This document shows positions 7,122 through 15,100 of a DNA stretch of 64,000 nt, piece by piece. The notes under the pieces were generated by a model. It was not told where the DNA came from. It was given only the letters and a program-made list of their open reading frames with translations, and searched no databases. The DNA comes from Candidatus Copromonas faecavium (nom. illeg.) (GTDB taxonomy: Bacteria > Bacillota > Clostridia > Lachnospirales > Lachnospiraceae). The position numbers were made by a program, and so were the translations under genes. Each line of letters begins with the position of its first letter. Position 1 is the first letter of the stretch. The stretch lies in assembly GCA_018712915.1 (NCBI GenBank), contig DVGC01000032.1:23365-87364 (forward strand), in the 5' to 3' direction.

Positions 7122-9184
7122 CCCGGCGCATTGCCCTCGTCGGCAATCCCAATGTAGGAAAAAGCACCATTTTCAATGCCCTCACCGGCCTTCATCAAAA
7201 AACGGCCAACTGGGCCGGCGTGACGGTTTCCGGCGCCCAGGGCACTTTTTTTGTGGACGGAATCTCCTTTTCCGTCACCGACCTGCCGGGCATTTATTCT
7301 CTCCGTGTCCGCTCCGCAGAGGAAGCCGTAACCAGAGATTTTCTTCTTCGGGAGCCCTGTGACTACGTGCTTGTCATCTGCGATGCCACCTGTCTGGAAC
7401 GGGGACTGTATCTGCTAAAGCAGGTGGCTGCCCTTCTCACCGGGCGAATGATCCGAGCCGGGCAGGAAGATACGGCATTCCAGACAGAGCAGGAAGGAGC
7501 GGATATTCCCCTGGCCCCGGCAGAACCGGCGGTGCAGGATGTTCCCCTCACCCTGGCGGAATCGGCGGCGCAGGATATTCCTCCCGCTCCGACAGAATCG
7601 GCGGCGCCGCCGGTTCCCCGGCTTCTTCTCTGCGTCAACCTCTGCGACGAGGCCGAACGCAAAGGAATACGGATTGACTTTTCTGCGCTGGAACACAGTC
7701 TTGGAATCCCGGTCGTGCCTGCCAAAGCCAGAGAACACCAGGGGTTAAACCGCCTGCTGCAGATTCTGTCCTGTCTGGAGCAGACGGATGCAGACAAAGG
7801 AGACGGGAGTACAAATAGCCGGAGAGAAAATGGCAGCGAACCGGAAAAGGAGTTCCTTCGACTGCCCCGTCCCTTTTCTCCGGAGGCATTGGCCCATCAA
7901 ACTGTGCAGTATACAAAAAACAATTACAGGAAACAGGAGGAAATCCTGGACCGGTTCCTTACGGGCCCTGTAACCGGAAATCTTACCATACTGCTTCTTT
8001 TGATGGCCGTTTTCTGGCTGACCATAACCGGGGCCAACTATCCCTCAGCCATTCTGCATGACTGGCTGTTTTCGCTGGAAGACGTTCTCTGGCAGGCAGC
8101 GGATGCTCTGTCGGCGCCCCCGTGGCTCGCTGACGCCCTGATCCTTGGCGTTTACCGGGTAACCGCCTGGATCGTCTCCGTCATGCTGCCGCCCATGGCC
8201 ATTTTCTTTCCCCTGTTTACCCTGCTTGAGGATCTGGGGTATCTGCCAAGAGCCGCCTTCTGCATGGACAGTGCCTTCCAGAAATGCCGGGCCTGCGGGA
8301 AGCAGTGCCTGACCATGGCCATGGGACTGGGCTGCAACGCCGCCGGGGTCACAGGCTGCCGGATCATCGATTCTCCAAGAGAACGGCTGATTGCCATTCT
8401 GACCAACAGCCTGGTACCCTGTAATGGAAGGTTTCCCCTGCTGATTACCATGATTACATTATTCATGGCCGGACAGGCAAAATCTGCTGCCGGGTGGAAA
8501 AATACCATTCTTTCCGCCCTTTTGCTGACGGCCCTGATTCTTCTCAGCTTCGGCATATCCCTGGGTGCTTCCTGGCTGCTGTCCCACACCTTGCTTAGAG
8601 GATTTCCTTCCTTTTTCACCCTGGAGCTGCCGCCCTATCGGAAACCGCAAATAGGAAGAATCCTGATCCGTTCCATTCTGGATCGGACGCTTTTCGTTCT
8701 GGGGAGGGCCATAACGGCTGCGGCACCAGCAGGATTGCTGATTTGGCTTCTGGCCAATCTTACATTGGGCGGAGACAGCCTTTTGTCCATCCTGTCCGGT
8801 GTCCTCGATCCGCTGGGAAAGCTCATGGGACTGGACGGAGTCATTCTGATGGCTTTCCTCTTAGGCTTCCCGGCCAACGAAATTGTCCTTCCCATCATCC
8901 TGATGGCCTATCTTCAAACCGGCAGCCTGACATCCCTGGAGGACAGTACCTCCCTCTATGAAATCCTGTCTGCCCACGGGTGGACCATAAAAACCATCGC
9001 CTGCATGGCCGTCTTTACTTTGTTTCACTGGCCCTGCGCCACCACCTGCATGACCATAAAAAAAGAGACCGGGAGTCTGAAATGGACTCTGGTCTCCATC
9101 TTGCTGCCGGCCGTCACCGGCTTTATTCTCTGCATCCTGCTTTCCGGATGCTGGGAACTTCTTTTTCCGGTCAGCGGGAACTAA
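7118..9184 (+). CDS. feoB: Ferrous iron transporter FeoB
   Basis: Membrane Fe(II) permease with an N-terminal G domain. G1 is GNPNVGKST (residues ~8-16), switch I is KTANWAGVTV, G3 is DLPGIYSL, and G4 is NLCDEA. Between G3 and G4 is an unusual ~40-residue Pro/Ala/Glu linker made of three 12-residue repeats (DIPLAPAEPAVQ and variants). The membrane half contains the two Gate motifs (LEDLGYLPRAAF with CGKQCLTMAMGLGCNAAGV, and the later FLLGFPANEIVLP) and 8 or more hydrophobic segments. At 688 residues it is of usual length. It is coupled to feoA by an ATGA overlap and ends before two inverted repeats in the convergent gap. Confidence 0.95.
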   Translation: MTRRIALVGNPNVGKSTIFNALTGLHQKTANWAGVTVSGAQGTFFVDGISFSVTDLPGIYSLRVRSAEEAVTRDFLLREPCDYVLVICDATCLERGLYLLKQVAALLTGRMIRAGQEDTAFQTEQEGADIPLAPAEPAVQDVPLTLAESAAQDIPPAPTESAAPPVPRLLLCVNLCDEAERKGIRIDFSALEHSLGIPVVPAKAREHQGLNRLLQILSCLEQTDADKGDGSTNSRRENGSEPEKEFLRLPRPFSPEALAHQTVQYTKNNYRKQEEILDRFLTGPVTGNLTILLLLMAVFWLTITGANYPSAILHDWLFSLEDVLWQAADALSAPPWLADALILGVYRVTAWIVSVMLPPMAIFFPLFTLLEDLGYLPRAAFCMDSAFQKCRACGKQCLTMAMGLGCNAAGVTGCRIIDSPRERLIAILTNSLVPCNGRFPLLITMITLFMAGQAKSAAGWKNTILSALLLTALILLSFGISLGASWLLSHTLLRGFPSFFTLELPPYRKPQIGRILIRSILDRTLFVLGRAITAAAPAGLLIWLLANLTLGGDSLLSILSGVLDPLGKLMGLDGVILMAFLLGFPANEIVLPIILMAYLQTGSLTSLEDSTSLYEILSAHGWTIKTIACMAVFTLFHWPCATTCMTIKKETGSLKWTLVSILLPAVTGFILCILLSGCWELLFPVSGN
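7502..7609 (+). repeat. 36-bp in-frame tandem repeat inside feoB, 3 copies
   Basis: Units 7502-7537, 7538-7573 and 7574-7609 each encode 12 residues of the pattern D(I/V)P(L/P)xxxE(P/S)A(V/A)(Q/P). It sits between the G3 and G4 motifs of the G domain, where FeoB proteins normally have no such linker. Confidence 0.85.
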
Positions 9185-9190
9185 TGCTTC

Positions 9191-9324
9191 CAGGTGCCGG
9201 TACCCGTTCGGTATCGGGACACATTCTATACCGGAATCCGTTCTGTACAGGCACCTGACTTTCAAAACCATCTTCTTTCTGCCAGGAAGTCTGCATTCCG
9301 ACCTGCAGGCCAGCGGGCTTCCTG
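9191..9324. terminator. Two inverted repeats in the convergent feoB gap
   Basis: CAGGTGCC (9191-9198) with GGCACCTG (9250-9257), and CAGGAAG (9283-9289) with CTTCCTG (9318-9324). Both lack a clean T-run, so they are weak or Rho-type candidates for ending feoB and the opposing gene. Confidence 0.35.
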
Positions 9325-9348
9325 TCTTCTGCCGAAGGAACTCACTTT

Positions 9349-10461
9349 TTAAGGAAGGGGCTCCTTTGCTTCTTCCTCCATCAGAGTGCTTCTCACCATC
9401 CTGGAAAACCGCCGGATCCGTTCCTCAATTCCCGGCAGGGACAGAGCTGCCCCCGCATGATTGGCCGTCTCCATCATACAGAAATTGCCTGGCAGGAAAA
9501 AGGTCTTGTTCATATTCAGGGCCGTGGCAATCTGACCTGCCAGCAAATCGCTGCCGGAGTAGCCGGATACAATAATCGCGAACACGGCTTTGTCGTAGAA
9601 TCTCGTAGTACGGAACAGCGCCGTCAGCCGGTTGATAAACGCCGTCAGATTGGCCGAGAGCGCATCGTTATAATTGGGGCAGAGAAGAAGGAGACCATCT
9701 GCCCATTTTACCGCAGGGTACACATCATCCACAATGGGGCCTCCATAAAAGCACTGCCCACGCTCTCCAAAATGAAGACACATCTGATACGGGCAGCCGG
9801 AGCAGTCCACCAGCGTTCCGTTCCTTAAATTCACTTCCCGGATTTCCACACCGGAAAGCTGTTCCTTTACCTGATCCCAGAGTGCCAGCGTGTTGGAGGT
9901 TTTATGATTGGACGCATGAAGCACCAGAAGATGGGGTGTTTTCTTCCGCTCCCAGGAAAAATCTAACAGCTGCCTGACAAGAATTCCGGCGCTGTTCCGA
10001 TAAGCTCCCATCCGGTCTGTTCCCATATTGGAAGCCTGAACGAGAAAATTATCCAGAGATTTCGTTCCCTCTACCAGAGGGCGGCCCACGAAACCGCAGC
10101 CGGCCATAGACGCAGCCACCGCCAGTTCTCTTGCCGCAGCCTTTGTATAAAATTCGCTTCCCGCATCGATCACCATCCCGGCCAGTGAGCCGGAAAGTAC
10201 CTGTTCTCCTGAGCGCAGCCAGGCCAGAATTTCATAATACTCCCGGTTGATTCCATAATTTCCCAGAGGCACGGCAAAAAGGAGCCTGCGGCCTTTCAGA
10301 CACAGGGGCCTTTCTTTTAAAACGCCAATCTCATCAAAAATCTCTGCCTCCGCCCCCTTAAGGGCAAAGTCCAGCACTTCTTCCAGCCGTTCTCTGGCGG
10401 CCTCACTTTTTCTTCCCGGATATAAAACTGCCAAAGACTTCTGCCTTTTCTCTGCTTCCAT
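9349..10461 (-). CDS. Two-domain flavodoxin / NADPH-dependent FMN reductase-like protein
   Basis: The C-terminal half (about residues 180-370) is a flavodoxin-fold NADPH-dependent FMN reductase: LLVLHASNHKTSNTLALWDQV (phosphate-binding start of the fold), the Cys motif VDCSGCPYQMCLHFGERGQC, and LLLLCPNYNDALSANLTAFINR. The N-terminal half (LAVLYPGRKSEAARERL, then LLFAVPLGNYGINREYYEIL) looks like a second, degenerate flavodoxin-like unit. The start is set at MEAEKRQKSL because GGAGGA lies 7 bases upstream; the longer open frame (to 10641) would only translate a 33-bp tandem repeat. It is the last gene of a minus-strand cluster after an LDH-like enzyme and a giant fusion, so it may supply or use electrons there. 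The substrate is unknown. Confidence 0.75.
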   Translation of the reverse strand: MEAEKRQKSLAVLYPGRKSEAARERLEEVLDFALKGAEAEIFDEIGVLKERPLCLKGRRLLFAVPLGNYGINREYYEILAWLRSGEQVLSGSLAGMVIDAGSEFYTKAAARELAVAASMAGCGFVGRPLVEGTKSLDNFLVQASNMGTDRMGAYRNSAGILVRQLLDFSWERKKTPHLLVLHASNHKTSNTLALWDQVKEQLSGVEIREVNLRNGTLVDCSGCPYQMCLHFGERGQCFYGGPIVDDVYPAVKWADGLLLLCPNYNDALSANLTAFINRLTALFRTTRFYDKAVFAIIVSGYSGSDLLAGQIATALNMNKTFFLPGNFCMMETANHAGAALSLPGIEERIRRFSRMVRSTLMEEEAKEPLP

Positions 10462-10499
10462 CACCGATTCCTCCATCCTGCTGCCCTCATACCTCCCGG

Positions 10500-10640
10500 C
10501 CTCCCAACTTTCCGTCTTCCGACTCCGGCCTGCAGGCGCCCTGCCGTTCACCGGATGCCGGCCTGCATACAGCCTGTCATCCGCCGGACTTCGGCCCGCA
10601 GGCACCCTTCCATCCACCAGGCTCCGGCCCGCCTGAATCA
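10500..10640. repeat. 33-bp imperfect tandem repeat, about 4 copies
   Basis: GC-rich units starting with CCGGCCTGCAG or CCGGCCCGC recur every ~33 bp between the flavoprotein gene and the LDH-like gene. Read on minus in the open frame they give 11-residue AGRS/AGRH repeats, but the better ribosome binding site lies after them, so they are probably untranslated leader. Confidence 0.7.
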
Positions 10641-10710
10641 TACCTCACCGCTTTTGCTCCCTTATCCAGACCGCCGTATCGCCTGATTCCTCAGAAACGT
10701 CCCGAATTTC

Positions 10711-12009
10711 CTACACGATCGCCGCCAGGTTCCGTTCTGCCGTCAGAATTCTTTCATATAAGGACTCTGGCAGCCGCAGAATTTCCGTTTCCAGTCCATG
10801 AGCCGTGTACCGGTTCTTAACTCCCATATAAACCCCGCCAAGGAACACGGAACCGCAGTGCCACTGCCCCCTCAGCGCCATCAGAATGGACAGCGCACCG
10901 GAGGAAAAGGCGGGGGCCACGAAGGGCTTGTAACCGATGCTTCGCATATACAGATTGGCCGTCACCGTCAGCTGCGTCAGTTCCTTTGACAGCGCATCAT
11001 CATAATGCTCAATAGAATCTGCAATCACCAGATCCTGTCCGTGAGGACCGAAGGAACGCCCCTCCGTTAAAAACCTGGAAAATCGCTCATCCCGTTTGGC
11101 ATAATAGGCCGCACGTGCATTCATAACCCCAAGGCCAAATCCCTGAATCTGCTCCGGAAGAAGACCCATCCAGTCAAACTCCCCATTTTCATTTTTATTG
11201 CTCTCCAGGAAAGCCGTTTTGGCCAGCGGATCCACCGGATCGGAAACTGCACAAAATAATCCCCGAAAGTTCTTTTCCCTGGCCATTCTGGCATACATCG
11301 CCATGATTTTCGCATTATTTTCAAACTGATACATCCGCACATCCTTGATGCCGGAATCCACCGGAGGAATCCCCTTGGAGGCTACAAAGACGAACACATC
11401 ACAGTCAAAAAGCCGTTCCGGCGGCACCACATCCACCGGCGGCAGTGCATCATAATCCCAGGGATAAGCAATCTGATTCACCTCAAATTCCCATCGGGAC
11501 GTGACGTTTTCCGAAAGATCACAGATTCCGATGGAAGAAATCACATCTCCCCCAAGAAGATGCAGACCCGTTAACAGCATGCTGCCCACATCTCCGATGG
11601 CCAGCACATGAACCCGCTTCCTCCCTTCCCTGGGCCGCCATGTTAAAATTTCCTCAAACCGGGGATGGGCACAGTTGACTGCGCGCACCTTTCCTGCATC
11701 AATCAGTTTATCCACCCAGCCAGGAAGCTGTTCCCAGCCTCCACCATTTTCCTGCTTGCCGTTTCCCTGCTTATTTTTTGCCAGCCTGTTTTTCTCCAGC
11801 TCATTTTTATTCAGCCAGGCCACACTTTCCGTGTCAGCCATTAAAAGATCCCGGTCGTTCACCAGAAAGGACGCCCGGCAGCTTCCAGGCTCCCTGGAAA
11901 AAAGCCAGGTAAGCTCCGCAGCTTCCTGCGGCTCGCTGATTTTCTCAAAGGGAAGTCCTTCCTCATTGCTGAAGCAGATCGTTTCCCCGATTCGATAATA
12001 TTGTATCAT
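10711..12009 (-). CDS. LDH/MDH-like NAD-dependent oxidoreductase
   Basis: A 432-residue protein with a lactate/malate dehydrogenase-like core preceded by ~130 residues of unknown N-terminal sequence. The nucleotide fold starts at HVLAIGDVGSMLLTGLHLLGG and ends a strand at DVFVFVASKGIPP. CAVSDPVDPLAKTA corresponds to the LDH SNPVD element but has Asp for the substrate/cofactor Asn. FGLGVMNARAAY corresponds to the DSxR helix, with Asn for Asp. GPHGQDL matches the GEHGDS catalytic His loop. Start at MIQYYRIG has AGGAGG 6 bases upstream. It lies 122 bp downstream of the giant HD/nucleotidyltransferase fusion on the same strand. The substrate is unknown and the altered active-site residues argue against plain lactate or malate dehydrogenase. 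Confidence 0.7.
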   Translation of the reverse strand: MIQYYRIGETICFSNEEGLPFEKISEPQEAAELTWLFSREPGSCRASFLVNDRDLLMADTESVAWLNKNELEKNRLAKNKQGNGKQENGGGWEQLPGWVDKLIDAGKVRAVNCAHPRFEEILTWRPREGRKRVHVLAIGDVGSMLLTGLHLLGGDVISSIGICDLSENVTSRWEFEVNQIAYPWDYDALPPVDVVPPERLFDCDVFVFVASKGIPPVDSGIKDVRMYQFENNAKIMAMYARMAREKNFRGLFCAVSDPVDPLAKTAFLESNKNENGEFDWMGLLPEQIQGFGLGVMNARAAYYAKRDERFSRFLTEGRSFGPHGQDLVIADSIEHYDDALSKELTQLTVTANLYMRSIGYKPFVAPAFSSGALSILMALRGQWHCGSVFLGGVYMGVKNRYTAHGLETEILRLPESLYERILTAERNLAAIV

Positions 12010-12131
12010 ACTGACCTCCTGTCCATCTTTATAAGGAAGCGCCGCCCAGGGGCTGCGCTTCCTGCATCCCGTTCCTTTCACGCTCGGCCGTGGTTTTCTC
12101 ACCGCCGGCTTCGTTCTTTTCTCCGGCGTTC

Positions 12132-15100
12132 TTATACCTGTCCAGTCATAAATTCCCGCATTCTTCCAAGAATTTCCAGATCTGCCTCCAGATACTCCGA
12201 CGCCGCCAGATTTTCATCATAATTCATGCAGCTTCCTTTATCCGGACAAAGCGGCAGAATTACGGCCTCCGGCAGTCTAGAAAGAGTCAGGTTCTTGGAA
12301 AACTGCTTCCTGTATTCCGTCTCCAGAATCTGCAGCAAATCTCTGGCATTTTCAATGCAGACTGATGAAAAATCAAACAGTGCCTCCCGGCTGCAGCCCT
12401 CCAGCTTCGGCGTAGCATAAGGAAGAATCATATTAATCGAAGGCTGAAGTCCAGCCACCTTCATCTCCGGTCTGCGGACCGTATCGCCTCCCACAAAGGG
12501 GTAAAGCGTCGACTCCACAAACCACTGCCGCAAATTGGGCATGGAATAAATTCCTTCTACCGGCAGCTTGAAGCACTGCATCAAATCACGTCCATAACCG
12601 GAAATCACCCCGACAACAACCTTCTTAATGGGAATCCCCGCTTCCCGCAGGCTGGGAGCCAGAGCCTGAAGCCGGTCCGCCTTATGAACCAGATCATCCA
12701 CCAGAATGACCGGACGGTCGAAGGATTTGATGGTTTCAATCTGGCTCTTCAAAGGTGAGTAATAAGGGAACGGCTCGATGGAATAGCTGGATAAATCCGG
12801 CTCATAAACCTTATCCGTATGGAGTGTTTTGGTTACTGTATTGGGAACCACCTTTCCCCGGAGAATCTTTCCGAAGGGAACGCACATGTTCTCTCCCAGC
12901 CTCCTGGGAACCACCGGCTCCTGAGGCACCTGGTTCAGCTCCGTAATCCGATTCACCAGCCGGTGATGCATCACCGCCGAAGACAGGGACAAAACCAGAT
13001 TTCCCGGATACAGACGGGTCATGGCCAGCTGCAGCTTCCGGTGATTCCTCTCAATCATCTCCTGTACCGCCGGATTGCTGGCAAAGGGCTCCTTGATCGT
13101 CGTTTCCAGATTATGAAGCAGCAAAAGAGGCTCATGCATATCCACCATGTAAATGACCCGTTTATCATTGTCGTCAGACATGACAGGCCGCTTAAAGCCC
13201 TGACGCTCCAGAGCAGAAACGGCTTCCTCCGACACAAGATTCCTCTCGCTTACGAACAGCGCAAAGCTTCCATTTTTCTCCAGAGCCCGGCTGATCACCT
13301 CCACCAGAAGAAGCTGGGAAATGTCATGAATGAAAGTTCCGTCGAAGAAGTCCTCCTGCCGGAAATAAATTCCCGTAATGAAAAGAACTTCCCGGCTGGT
13401 CTTTCTGCGGACCGCATTGGCCAGTTCCATGTTCTTCAGAATACCGAACAGCTCATCCGACTTCAGTTCCCGGAAGCTGACGAATCCGGCGGGACGGCCG
13501 CCGTCCATGGAATTTCTCAGAATCAGCAGCCGGTCTTTTTCCTGGGCAATTCTTGCCGAGACAGACACCCGTTCCGGATGGCGGGAAAGAACCGTATTGG
13601 ACAGCTCTTCCAGAAGTCTTTCATTTTCTCCCGTTCCATCCTCAAAGGAAACCGCTTTGGCCCGGAGAATCGGCTTAAATTCCGGCTCCCTGAGATAAAG
13701 GCCTTTATGGTAAATATATTCCTGAACCACCGGGTCAATCAAGGTGGAAATATCCCGGTTATTGTCAATGTTTTCCCGAATCTTCGTGGAACTGATTTCC
13801 TCCAGGTTGGGCGGCAGCTCCAGCTCCACCACCCGTCCGGTAATCCTGTCATACAAATCCTCCGGATGGGCCTCTCCCGCCCGGCGGAATACAATATGAT
13901 TCATGCTGTGGATGGAATATTCTTCCGGTTCTTTCTTATAGGAACTGGCGTTATGAATCACATCCGAACCCACTACGATATAAAGCTCCTGCTCGGCAAA
14001 GGTTTCCCTGAGCCGCTTTAAGTCCTTGGGATTGGCAATGTTGACCGGCGCATCATCCGGAAACAGATGTACATAAAACTCATCGGCCACCGACATGTTG
14101 ACAATCTGGCGGCGTACCAGATGGGGCTGGGTCTTCTTGGACCAGGAGAACTCATCCACCGCCAGGAACACGGTAAAGCCCATTTCCCGAATCTTTCTGG
14201 CAATCTCCTTATGGGACAGCGTGAAGGGATCGAAGGTGCCGGGGAAAAAGGCCACCCGGTCTCTCCCCATTAAGCTTACATCACCGCCAAACAGCTGATA
14301 CCGGGAAATAAACCGGCTCACGTGGGACAAAGTTGCCGCCCGGTAGTAAAGACTTAACTCCCCGCCCCGGTACTCGTTCAGCAAAAACAGAAGCTTTTTG
14401 GAGCAGAGGGAAAACAGCTCATTTTTATCCCTCTCCGCCATATGTTCCGAGCCGAAGACATGCTGTCCAATGACCAGCATGGCCTCCTGGCGTACCTGCT
14501 CCCTGTAGTTGGCCAGGCAGCCCAAAATCAGCCCCAGCAGATGATGGCGGCGTTCCTTTGCCGTTTCTTCAGGCTCCTCAAACCGTCCCGGATACCGGGA
14601 GTAGCACTCCAAAAGTACCCCAAGAGTGTCGAGAGCCACCGATACGATCCGTTCATTGGCATTGGCCAGAAGAATATGAAGCCGCTCAATTAAATCATCC
14701 AGCTGCTCCGGCGGCAGCCAGAGGGCAAACTCTCCCAGATATTCGGGAATGTATTTGGAAAATTCATATTCTCCCACTTCCAGTCCTTTTAAAAGCTCCA
14801 CAGCAATCTCATTGCACTGATCCGTCGTCAGAAGATGAGCCAGGCGCAAAAGAGCATGGCCTGCGTCATGACGCACTCCCACATGCTCGCTGACCTTAAT
14901 CAGGTTGGAAAAATGGGCACAGATATGAAGCAGATGCTCCCTTCTTCCATGATCCACCTGGTCCACCAGAAGCTTAATGTTCACCGCCTTGATAATCCAG
15001 GGCGTGGAAGACTTTAAATTCTCCAGGAAAATATCGCTTACCACATCGCTGTGGTAAAGAATCTCTCTCTGTTTTGCCGTATCCAGACGCAGATTTGAAA

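Noticed and set aside
12819..14021. 400-residue plus-strand frame inside the giant fusion gene
   Set aside because: It is antisense to a well-supported domain region, has no ribosome binding site and no recognisable motifs; it is an open-frame shadow of codon bias.
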